Below the pieces are notes generated by a model. It saw only the letters and a program-made list of their open reading frames with translations. It had not been told where the DNA came from and searched no databases. A program made the translations under genes and the position numbers. 7,701 bases of DNA from Bacteroidales bacterium (lineage in GTDB: Bacteria; Bacteroidota; Bacteroidia; Bacteroidales; UBA12077). The stretch is from NCBI GenBank assembly GCA_030156305.1, contig JASGMZ010000143.1, positions 1 through 7,701 of the forward strand, given 5' to 3'. Below are positions 1-5,584 of the stretch, piece by piece. Within the stretch, counting starts at the first letter, position 1; the number at the start of each line of letters is the position of its first letter.

Positions 1-80
1 CAGTAAACTCCTGGCTGCCAATTCTTCGCAAGCCTTGTTCTTGACGTTTTTTATTACGCCACTAAAAAAACTGGTGTTTT

Positions 81-574
81 CTAAGATGCACTAAATAGCA
101 ATTTATCCTGAAGCGAAACATAAACATTTCCGTTTTTAAGATAAATGGAAAGTTCATCAGCTTCATAATTCATCAATGCTTTAGATATGGAGTTTTTAAG
201 ATTGTGCATGAGTTCACTTTGCGTTTGAATGATATCCCGGAAGTCTCTTAACTGCTTCGCCTGTGCTTCAATAGTTACATTTGATTCATCAGCCAGGGTT
301 TTTAAATTATGCTCACCCGCAATATTTTTATTTTGCAATGACTCTTTGTCACTTTGAAGGGAAGTTTTATCATTCTGTAGTGATGCTTTATCACTTTTAA
401 GATTGTTTACCTGTAAGTTACAATCATATAGTTGACTATGTGTATTGACACTGTCTCTTTGAAGTTCGTAAACCCGGGCTTCCGAAGCTGCAAATTTCTT
501 ATTTGACACGCAGGATGTAAATAACAGGCTAATAATCAATGATAAGAATAAAAAATTAAGAAATGTTTTTTCAT
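81..574 (-). pseudogene. Degenerate OmpA-family lipoprotein: signal peptide, coiled coil, OmpA domain lost
   Basis: The open frame from 539 down to the TAG at 81-83 encodes a lipobox (LLFTSC), a lysine/glutamine-rich coiled coil with heptads of the type LQSDKES, and a tail (NVYVSLQDKLLF) resembling the first strand of the OmpA C-terminal peptidoglycan-binding domain of Bacteroidota lipoproteins. The protein stops there, so the binding domain is missing. The only start in this frame is a TTG at 539. A convincing ATG lies at 574 in another frame and reads MKKHFLIF before failing after 12 codons. One extra base in the T6 run (550-555) would join it to LFLSLIISLLFTSC, a classic lipoprotein signal. 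Two lesions make a pseudogene most likely; sequencing error at the homopolymer, or a short TTG-started lipoprotein, are alternatives. It is the last visible gene after three small envelope genes on the same strand. Inactivation is inferred. Confidence 0.65.
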
Positions 575-597
575 GATGTCTTTTTTAAAGGTTATGG

Positions 598-613
598 TTA
601 CTTTGTAAAGTAA
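598..613. promoter_or_regulatory. Perfect inverted repeat TTACTTT-GT-AAAGTAA upstream of the lipoprotein pseudogene
   Basis: Seven-base arms are separated by 2 bases, and the site lies 24 nt upstream of the ATG at 574. The 12-mer TTACTTTGTAAA inside it also occurs in the promoter element near 3112-3130. It could be an operator or part of a mRNA hairpin. It lies in AT-rich DNA, where short palindromes are common, so function is inferred only. Confidence 0.25.
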
Positions 614-632
614 ATTTGGTATAAAGAATGTA

Positions 633-842
633 CTATTTTCTCGAAGATTTCCATAAGACTACTCCACCAACTCCCATAACTGCAATACCAATTATTGGAG
701 ACCAGTTAAGGCGATGAGGTTTATTCCTGGTGATTTCAATTTTTCCTACATCAACTACTTTTTCTTTAGTGAAAATAGTAAATGTAGTAAATATGGTTAA
801 TGTTAAACCTATTAGAATGATGATGATCCCTGTTGTTTTCAT
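633..842 (-). CDS. Small two-helix membrane protein, unknown function
   Basis: A 69-residue protein starting at an ATG (842) and ending at a TAG. Residues about 4-24 form a very hydrophobic helix. A charged linker follows (KEKVVDVGKIEITRNK, residues 26-41), then a second helix at about 48-64 and a basic tail (KSSRK). The layout suggests a hairpin in the inner membrane with the middle segment outside, although the short basic tail and lack of N-terminal charge beyond K2 make the topology uncertain. It lies 38 nt downstream of the lmo0937-type gene and about 60 nt upstream of the lipoprotein remnant, so co-transcription with the porin-like gene is likely. Similar small proteins seem common in Bacteroidota, but I know of no established function. 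The open frame with two clean helices and a sensible start supports a real gene. Confidence 0.75.
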   Translation of the reverse strand: MKTTGIIIILIGLTLTIFTTFTIFTKEKVVDVGKIEITRNKPHRLNWSPIIGIAVMGVGGVVLWKSSRK

Positions 843-880
843 TTCTGTGTTTTATAAATTTTAGTATTAATACGATCTTT

Positions 881-1036
881 CTAAAAAAGCTTTTTCCCCT
901 GAATAAGCCTTAGTATTACTGCAATAATTGCAATTACAAGAAGAATGTGAATAATCCCACCGGCATTATAACCAATAAATCCAATGGCCCAGACAATTAA
1001 AAGGATTACTGCAATGATGTAAAGTAAATTTCCCAT
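881..1036 (-). CDS. lmo0937-type small membrane protein
   Basis: A 51-residue frame, ATG at 1034-1036 and TAG at 881-883. It begins MGNLLYIIAVILLIVWAIGF, has a glycine-rich turn (IGYNAGGIIH, residues 21-30), a second hydrophobic stretch (ILLVIAIIAVILRLI) and ends QGKKLF. This two-helix pattern with the G-x-N-x-G-G-x-I-H turn matches the small membrane proteins annotated as the lmo0937 family, found widely in Bacteroidota and Firmicutes. The family has no established biochemical role; it often sits near stress or envelope genes. Here it lies 59 nt downstream of the porin-like gene, with no -7 box of its own visible, and 38 nt upstream of another small membrane protein, so it is probably cotranscribed. 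The family call comes from memory of the pattern, not a search. Confidence 0.85.
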   Translation of the reverse strand: MGNLLYIIAVILLIVWAIGFIGYNAGGIIHILLVIAIIAVILRLIQGKKLF

Positions 1037-1071
1037 GATTTTTAGTATTTAAGATTAATATTAAAATTAGT

Positions 1072-1098
1072 TAATGCATTTTTATTTTAGTTGCATTA
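1072..1098 (-). terminator. Weak hairpin at the end of the porin-like gene
   Basis: The arms TAATGCA and TGCATTA (7 bp, 13-base loop) overlap the stop codon of the porin-like gene. On the minus strand the hairpin is followed by AT-rich sequence but no real T run. It may attenuate transcription or protect the mRNA end rather than terminate, which would fit the three small genes that follow on the same strand. Confidence 0.3.
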
Positions 1099-1737
1099 GA
1101 ACCTATAACCTAAGGTAACTTGATACCAAACATTTTTGTAACGAGGGTCAGTAGATGTTCCATCTCCGTTATTATTCTGAATGTCCCATCCTGCTCTTGC
1201 ACCTAATACAATCTGGTTTAAGTTAATATCAAAACCGCCCAGTAAACACAAAGTGTTTTTGCGGAGATTATCGTTTTCGAAGTCTTCCTCTTGTTGATCG
1301 GTAAAATCACCACTTGTAAATTCATCTTTTTGTTTTATCAGATAAGAATATTGTGGCCCGGCAACCACAGTAAACATTTCTGATGGTTTAAATGATATTA
1401 ACAAGGGAAGATCAATAAAATTTGATGTTCGTGTAAATTCGTATTCCATCATTCCCAGGTAAGTACCTGAAGCCTTATATCCTTTTTGAGAGAAAAGAAT
1501 TTCGGGATGAAAGCCTAAATACTTTCCAACGGGGATTGCAATAAAAGCACCGGCAACAAAACCAAGTTTTGAATCAGCATTAAAATCTTCACTCTGGGTA
1601 TCATATACGTTTGAAAGATTTAATCCGGCTTTTATTCCGTAACTTAACGTACTTCGTGAATCAGATGCATTTTCTTGTGCATTACTTATGTTAGCTATAA
1701 GAATAACCGACATAATCATAAATATTATTTTATTCAT
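1096..1737 (-). CDS. Porin-family outer-membrane beta-barrel protein
   Basis: A 213-residue protein with a Sec signal peptide (MNKIIFMIMS...NISNA, cleavage predicted after A20). A barrel-like body of alternating polar and hydrophobic strands follows: YGIKAGLNLSNV near residues 33-44, GFVAGAFIAIPVGKYLGFHPEILFSQKGYKASG in the first half, then VVAGPQYSYLI and YQVTLGYRF. It ends in phenylalanine, the usual C-terminal signal for outer-membrane insertion. The GLN-x-S start, the H-P-E-I-L-F-S-Q-K-G strand and the ~200-residue length fit the Bacteroidota outer membrane beta-barrel group (PorT/OmpX-like, PF13568-type). The cargo or role is unknown. The start at 1737 is the only ATG giving a full signal peptide. 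It is the first gene of a probable four-gene unit and has a recognisable promoter about 40-50 nt upstream. Confidence 0.85.
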   Translation of the reverse strand: MNKIIFMIMSVILIANISNAQENASDSRSTLSYGIKAGLNLSNVYDTQSEDFNADSKLGFVAGAFIAIPVGKYLGFHPEILFSQKGYKASGTYLGMMEYEFTRTSNFIDLPLLISFKPSEMFTVVAGPQYSYLIKQKDEFTSGDFTDQQEEDFENDNLRKNTLCLLGGFDINLNQIVLGARAGWDIQNNNGDGTSTDPRYKNVWYQVTLGYRF

Positions 1738-1779
1738 TGTTTTAAGTATTGATATTTGTTATTAATATTATTATAGATA

Positions 1780-1787
1780 CAAAGGTA
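1780..1787 (-). promoter_or_regulatory. -7 promoter box (TACCTTTG) of the porin-like operon
   Basis: The minus strand reads TACCTTTGTAT, matching the Bacteroidota primary sigma consensus TAnnTTTG. Transcription would start near 1775, giving a leader of about 38 nt before the ATG at 1737. No TTTG-type -33 box is visible; a GTTACA-type half-site occupies that place, suggesting dependence on an activator. The operon at 3031 has the matching box at exactly the same distance from its half-sites. Confidence 0.6.
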
Positions 1788-1808
1788 TTTCTCTTTATTC
1801 TTTAGAAC

Positions 1809-1849
1809 GTTACACAACTTTGGAAATTTGTTACATTATTCACACATTT
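1809..1849 (-). promoter_or_regulatory. Copy 1 of a 41-bp two-site promoter element
   Basis: On the plus strand this block has two GTTACA half-sites, at 1809 and 1830 (21 bp, two helical turns apart), ending in GTTACATTATTCACACATTT. It matches the block at 3109-3149 at 35 of 41 positions without gaps. It lies 21 nt upstream of the -7 box, so the half-sites would be centred near -33 and -54. The distal half also reads TGTTA-N6-TCACA, one base from the Crp/Fnr-type TGTGA-N6-TCACA, so a Crp/Fnr-like regulator is one possibility. Binding is inferred. Confidence 0.55.
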
Positions 1850-1875
1850 TATGAATAGTTATTATTCAAATGGAC

Positions 1876-2796
1876 CTAATTGAAGATATTAGACCAGGAC
1901 GCAATCCCTATACGAACTACGTTAATTTGCCTGTTATAAAATATATTATAGTAATCCTGTCCGTAATCATACTGAAGGAAAAAAGATATATCGTTAAGAA
2001 ATGCTGGTTTAAAGGAAAACCTGTATTGCAAGATGAGCCTTTTACTGTCTATTGTCCTGGTATCGGCAAGGTTTCCAGCTATCCAGCCTATATGCAGTGA
2101 TTGTTTTGATAAATTATTTTGGTTATTGTATGATTGCCGGTGTATTCTAAACAACTTCGATAAATTAATGTTGTTTTGTAAATCTAAATAATAATGAAAA
2201 CGGCCATAAGTACCATCCATTTCATTATCCTGTAAATAATCCCAGGCCATATAAACTTTTATGTTATTGTATGAATAAGGTACAAAAGGATCTGGCCTCG
2301 ATATATATACCCCGCCCTCAATCCAGTTGGTAGAAAAATTGCCTGTTCGTGTGTTGATCGTCGTACTGTCCGAATTGTAAAAGTATCCGTCCTGTCCGTT
2401 CGAATGGTGAAACCAGGTAAAATACATGAATAAATCTCTTTTCTTGTTTTTACTATCCACCAGGTGATAAAAGAAAGTTAGTTTAGGTATAAAAGAGGGT
2501 GTGCGTATAGGATAAGATTCTTCATTATACAATCGTATGATAATCCGGGTTGAAAGTTCTACTCCCCAACGGGCGTTTTTGTTGATGGCCAGCATAAAGT
2601 AAGGTGCCACATTTCCTTCGAACAATAAGGGCTCCAAATTTCCCAGGCCACTTCCCAATAAAATAGAACTAGGCTCACGAAACATACTAAACTTTGCTAT
2701 TGACGAAACTGAACTATCTTTTACTAATTGTGAGTAAGCGAAAGAAACACTCAGTGCAAGGTATAAGGTAATAATTACGCGGTTAATTTTCATCAT
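1876..2796 (-). CDS. Outer-membrane phospholipase A (OMPLA)-like protein
   Basis: A 306-residue protein with a signal peptide (about residues 1-22, ending SFAYSQ) and a 12-strand-like barrel body. Residues 130-135 read HHSNGQ, matching the H-x-S-N-G catalytic motif of phospholipase A1/OMPLA (PldA), where the His and Ser belong to the Ser-His-Asn site. H130 and S132 are the likely pair; N157 in STNW is a candidate third residue, but it lies 27 residues from H130 rather than the 14 seen in E. coli PldA. The C-terminus (FLQYDYGQDYYNIFYNRQ then VVRIGIASWSNIF) closely parallels the PldA ending, in which a YGE..DYN..Q segment precedes a strand ending LNDLF. The protein would hydrolyse misplaced outer-membrane phospholipids. 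The start overlaps the upstream small membrane gene by 14 nt, implying coupled translation; a second ATG directly follows. Activity itself is inferred. Confidence 0.75.
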   Translation of the reverse strand: MMKINRVIITLYLALSVSFAYSQLVKDSSVSSIAKFSMFREPSSILLGSGLGNLEPLLFEGNVAPYFMLAINKNARWGVELSTRIIIRLYNEESYPIRTPSFIPKLTFFYHLVDSKNKKRDLFMYFTWFHHSNGQDGYFYNSDSTTINTRTGNFSTNWIEGGVYISRPDPFVPYSYNNIKVYMAWDYLQDNEMDGTYGRFHYYLDLQNNINLSKLFRIHRQSYNNQNNLSKQSLHIGWIAGNLADTRTIDSKRLILQYRFSFKPAFLNDISFFLQYDYGQDYYNIFYNRQINVVRIGIASWSNIFN

Positions 2797-3031
2797 CCAA
2801 TGGAATAAACGAATACAATTTTCTTTTGGCTACAAACAATCCGATACCAAAACCAATTACCAAACTAATTATGATTGATGTCCAATTCCAGTGGTTCATC
2901 TGAGACTGATTAAATGTTCTATTCACCCAATGTCCTCCTCCTAATAGAAGAAAGACTATCACAATAACTGCAATTGCAATTACATAGATTAATGCTTGGT
3001 TTTTAGCTGGTTTTCTTATTTTTTTATTCAT
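2783..3031 (-). CDS. Small two-helix membrane protein coupled to the phospholipase
   Basis: An 82-residue protein from the ATG at 3031. An in-frame TTG at 3046 would add five residues, but the ATG is preferred because a GGTAGG-like sequence lies about 9 nt upstream and MNKKIRKP is a normal basic N-terminus. Helix 1 spans about residues 13-30 (ending VFLLLGGG), a polar loop rich in Asn, His and Trp follows (31-50), helix 2 spans about 51-67, and the tail is basic then acidic (AKRKLYSFIPLDDEN). Positive charges at both ends suggest both termini are cytoplasmic. The gene overlaps the OMPLA-like gene by 14 nt, so the two are almost certainly one unit. No family recognised. The N-W-(S/T)-x-I-I entry to helix 2 resembles that of the 69-residue protein at 633-842, perhaps by chance. 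Confidence 0.75.
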   Translation of the reverse strand: MNKKIRKPAKNQALIYVIAIAVIVIVFLLLGGGHWVNRTFNQSQMNHWNWTSIIISLVIGFGIGLFVAKRKLYSFIPLDDEN

Positions 3032-3079
3032 TTTATTGCCTACCAATTATACTGAAGGCTATTTAAAATTATAATTATA

Positions 3080-3087
3080 CAAAGCTA
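3080..3087 (-). promoter_or_regulatory. -7 promoter box (TAGCTTTG) of the small-membrane-protein/phospholipase operon
   Basis: The minus strand reads TAGCTTTGTAT, fitting TAnnTTTG and differing by one base from the box at 1780-1787 across 11 positions. The start site would lie near 3075, with a leader of about 44 nt before the ATG at 3031. As at the other operon, the -33 region holds a GTTACA half-site rather than TTTG. Confidence 0.6.
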
Positions 3088-3108
3088 AGCTCATAAGAGC
3101 TTCTATTT

Positions 3109-3149
3109 GTTACATTACTTTGTAAATAAGTTACATCATTCACACATTT
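3109..3149 (-). promoter_or_regulatory. Copy 2 of the 41-bp two-site promoter element
   Basis: Plus-strand GTTACA half-sites start at 3109 and 3130, ending in GTTACATCATTCACACATTT. The last 20 bases differ from copy 1 at one position only. The gap to the -7 box is the same as in copy 1, so box and element keep identical geometry in both promoters. The sequences between element and box have diverged, which argues for selected sites rather than a recent simple duplication. The binding protein is unknown. Confidence 0.55.
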
Positions 3150-3246
3150 GGGGTATGATGTTTTGTTTTAATTGAATTTCTATAGAAAAAGATTAAAGGA
3201 TTCTCTTTTTTTTGTAGTAATTTATATTAGATATTTTTGTGGGTAT

Positions 3247-3281
3247 AAAAAAAACCAAACATATTGTGGTGGCTGGTTTTT
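3247..3281 (-). terminator. Rho-independent terminator after the histidine kinase
   Basis: On the minus strand AAAAACCA pairs with TGGTTTTT across a 16-base loop, and the second arm runs into eight consecutive T. The hairpin lies about 70 nt past the kinase stop at 3350. The stem is GC-poor and the loop large, so efficiency is uncertain, but the position and T run fit the end of the signalling operon. Confidence 0.55.
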
Positions 3282-3349
3282 GGATATCATTATTAAAACT
3301 TTTGTGAATTAATCGGCTACAGGGTAATCTTTATCAAAAAATTCAATGC

Positions 3350-4621
3350 CTATTTGTTTGGTAAAGTAAATCTAAAAGTACTCCCTTTACCTTTTTTGCT
3401 TTCCACCCATATAGTGCCGCCGTGTTTTTCGATAAAATCTTTACAATACAACAAACCTAATCCGGAACCGCTTTCGTTTGCAGTTCCTTTTGTTGTTTGA
3501 ATATGAGAAACCTTAAACAGTTTATCAAGTATCTCTGGTTCTAATCCAATCCCGTTATCCGAAATAGAAACGATTACATTTACATCGGTTAGCTCAGCTG
3601 AAATATCAATACGACCACCATCGTTAGTAAATTTTATTGCATTTGAAATCAGGTTTCTCAACACTGTTTTTAGCATATTTGCATCTGCAAAAACAATTAA
3701 TCTTTCCGGGGCCAAATAGTTAATTGTTATAGATTTTGTGTTGGCGAATTGTTTAAGTATTTCAATAATTTCAGCGCAAATTGTTCTAAAATTCAGTTCT
3801 TTCGGCTCGAAAAGAAATTTCCCCGATTGGGATTTTGCCCAAATTAGAATAGAATCCAACAAATTGTTAACTTTTTGAGCTGATTGATAAATAATATTTA
3901 CCTGCGATTCTATTTTCTCAATCTCGTATGAATAAACATTTTTTGATAATAATTCTAAAAACCCTAACATAGAATGAAACGGGCTTTTTAAATCATGCGC
4001 AAGAACGGATATAAATAGATCTTTATCGATATTTAGTTTTTGGAGAATAGCTTCATTTTCTTTTAATTTATCCTGAGCTTGCTTGCGTTCTGTTATATCA
4101 ATCATATTCAACAGGCAATGTTCTTTATTTTCAGAAACAATACCTGTAAGTTGAACATAAAAAGGATGGTTATGATTTTCTGACAGGCTAACCTCACAAG
4201 ATTCTCTATGGAGGCTGCTCATTACCTTATCGAGAAAGTGATTGAAGATTGTTCTTGTTTCGTTGGATACAAAAAGGCCAAATCTTTTATTGATTAATAA
4301 TGAGCGTTCTTTGCCCAGCATGGTTGCCCCTCTAAGGTTTAGCTCGATTATTTCACCCTTTTGAGAAAGTGTAAAATAGCCAACCGGAGCAAAATCATAT
4401 AATTGAATATATTTTTCGGCAGTTTCCTGAGCGATGGCTCTTGTCTTCTCGAGTTCTTCACTTTGCATTTCAAGCTCTATCTGATGAACTTCAAGTTCAT
4501 GCATGAGTTTCAGCGTTTCAGTTTCGGAAAGTTGTGAATCAGTAGCTGCCTGTCTTTTTTTGAGCAGTTCTTCTGCCTTTAGCCGAAGTTTCGCAGTTTC
4601 TGGTTTGTTATTTTTTTTCAT
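3350..4621 (-). CDS. PAS-domain sensor histidine kinase
   Basis: A membrane-free, probably cytoplasmic kinase of 423 residues from the ATG at 4621. The frame is open to an ATG at 4690 (446 residues), but the first 23 residues (MLWRTIDFSWRAASD...) look unlike a normal start. MKKNNKPETAKLRLKAEELL lines up with the start of the neighbouring PAS protein, so 4621 is preferred. Numbering from 4690: coiled coil with HELEVHQIELEMQ at 64-76; PAS domain about 90-203; HisKA with the phosphoacceptor H232 in AHDLKSP; HATPase with N box NLISNAIKF (346-354), G1 DNGIGL (378-383), F box near LFKV (391) and G2 GSGLGL (408-413). All catalytic motifs are present. There is no receiver domain and no response regulator nearby, so the partner is unknown. 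The signal sensed through PAS cannot be told from sequence. Confidence 0.9.
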   Translation of the reverse strand: MKKNNKPETAKLRLKAEELLKKRQAATDSQLSETETLKLMHELEVHQIELEMQSEELEKTRAIAQETAEKYIQLYDFAPVGYFTLSQKGEIIELNLRGATMLGKERSLLINKRFGLFVSNETRTIFNHFLDKVMSSLHRESCEVSLSENHNHPFYVQLTGIVSENKEHCLLNMIDITERKQAQDKLKENEAILQKLNIDKDLFISVLAHDLKSPFHSMLGFLELLSKNVYSYEIEKIESQVNIIYQSAQKVNNLLDSILIWAKSQSGKFLFEPKELNFRTICAEIIEILKQFANTKSITINYLAPERLIVFADANMLKTVLRNLISNAIKFTNDGGRIDISAELTDVNVIVSISDNGIGLEPEILDKLFKVSHIQTTKGTANESGSGLGLLYCKDFIEKHGGTIWVESKKGKGSTFRFTLPNK

Positions 4622-4725
4622 CTGTTTATAATTTTGATTGTAGCGGTCAGATGCAGCTCGCCATGAGAAATCAATTGTCCGCCACAACATACTATTAGCT
4701 TCATTATAATCATGCGGGTATGTGT

Positions 4726-4733
4726 CAAATTTA
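4726..4733 (-). promoter_or_regulatory. Possible -7 box (TAAATTTG) upstream of the histidine kinase
   Basis: The minus strand carries TAAATTTG, a match to TAnnTTTG, and a TTTTG sits 25 nt further upstream (4759-4763), slightly longer than the usual spacing. It would give the kinase its own promoter in addition to read-through from the PAS gene. The match is short and in AT-rich DNA, so chance is possible. Confidence 0.3.
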
Positions 4734-4804
4734 TTGTCATGGCTCGGTTCATTGTAATCAAAAATTAAAATAAATATACTTTCCGAAATAATAAATTGAA
4801 TATG

Positions 4805-4814
4805 TGTTACATTA
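4805..4814. promoter_or_regulatory. Third copy of the TGTTACATTA core
   Basis: This 10-mer also occurs at 1829-1838 and 3108-3117, in the same orientation and always between genes. Here it lacks the second half-site 21 bp away, the CACACATTT extension and a -7 box at the matching distance. It could bind the same regulator upstream of the kinase, or be chance in AT-rich DNA. Confidence 0.25.
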
Positions 4815-4878
4815 TATTATATCATTGTTTGCTGGGCGTTTACTTTGAGAAAAGGAATATATACAAAAATGCATTAAT

Positions 4879-5439
4879 TTATTTTTTAAATTTTGAAATA
4901 TTAACTACAGATAAAAGACATTTTTGCTCTTCCATCGTTATTATACCTTCAATATAAGCATAACCCAATGAATTATTATCATAACCAAGCATCACTTCAC
5001 ACGATTCTTTTCTATTGCTTAAATAAACTTTATTTAAAAAATCATTAAATATTGATTTTGAATCTTCGTGAATAAATATTTTAAAATTGGTATCTATTAA
5101 TGAGAATCGTTTTTCCTGAAGCATTTCAGCACCCGAAAAGTTCAGATCATGGATTACACCATCCTGATCCAGTGTGAAATAGCCCATTGGAGAAAAATCG
5201 TATAACATCGTATATTTTTTAAGGGCTTGTTCAGTAGTTTCGTAGGCCTGGCGTAATTCTTCGTTTTGCATTTCTAATTCTATCTGATGTACCTGTAATT
5301 CATGTACCAGCTTTTTAATATCAGCTTCAATAATTTTCTTGTCTGCTTTTTTTTGTTTTTCTTTTAACAGTTTTTCAGCTTTCTTACGTAGCATTTCAGC
5401 ATTTGTAAAATCTAATTCTTCAGTATTCACGGCTTTCAT
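4879..5439 (-). CDS. PAS-only protein with N-terminal coiled coil, no output domain
   Basis: A 186-residue soluble protein from the ATG at 5439. Residues about 12-75 form a charged coiled coil rich in Lys and Glu, including HELQVHQIELEMQNEELR (46-63). A single PAS domain follows (about 76-183; LYDFSPMGYFTLDQDG at 79-94). It aligns almost without gaps to the N-terminal half of the kinase at 3350-4621, sharing LYDF-(A/S)-P-(V/M)-GYFTL and ESCEV, and ends where the kinase continues into its dimerisation helix. No kinase remnant follows its stop. It may be an adaptor or decoy forming heterodimers through the coiled coil, or a duplicated kinase that lost its output; which is unknown. It sits 145 nt after the CheR-PAS gene with no clear promoter between, so co-transcription is plausible. 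Confidence 0.85.
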   Translation of the reverse strand: MKAVNTEELDFTNAEMLRKKAEKLLKEKQKKADKKIIEADIKKLVHELQVHQIELEMQNEELRQAYETTEQALKKYTMLYDFSPMGYFTLDQDGVIHDLNFSGAEMLQEKRFSLIDTNFKIFIHEDSKSIFNDFLNKVYLSNRKESCEVMLGYDNNSLGYAYIEGIITMEEQKCLLSVVNISKFKK

Positions 5440-5584
5440 GTATTTAGTTTATCATTCAATATTGTTTAGTTAACGTTTTTTGCCACCGCACATCCTTTGT
5501 TTCCTTAAAGGGACAACGCGCAAGTTCACCCTTTTAGAACCTTTTCTGATTCACAGGAAGAATTGGGGAATAGGCGAAGACGTT

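Larger units (their letters stand above)
3032..3349. other. 318-nt intergenic region: promoter to the left, terminator to the right
   Basis: This gap separates the histidine kinase from the membrane-protein/phospholipase unit. Towards the low end it holds the -7 box at 3080-3087 and the two-site element at 3109-3149; towards the high end a hairpin with T run follows the kinase (3247-3281). The middle (3150-3245) is AT-rich with homopolymer runs and shows no convincing small gene or RNA. Confidence 0.6.

Noticed and set aside
1852..1868. TGAATA/TATTCA hairpin after the OMPLA-like gene
   Set aside because: A six-base AT-only stem without a T run is too weak to call a terminator.
1870..2100. 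Plus-strand open frame of 76 codons
   Set aside because: It lies wholly antisense to the 3' end of the OMPLA-like gene, has no recognisable domain or hydrophobic pattern, and no promoter in front.
3186..3213. A-rich/T-rich hairpin with T8 on the plus strand
   Set aside because: It looks like a terminator for plus-strand transcription, but no plus-strand gene exists nearby; it is probably low-complexity AT sequence.
4622..4690. Upstream ATG at 4690 as the kinase start
   Set aside because: The 23 extra residues do not match the paralogous PAS protein and have no typical start context; kept only as an alternative.
5440..5584. Possible kinase remnant or promoter between the CheR-PAS and PAS-only genes
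   Set aside because: No TAnnTTTG box and no HisKA or HATPase motif in any frame; it appears to be plain spacer.
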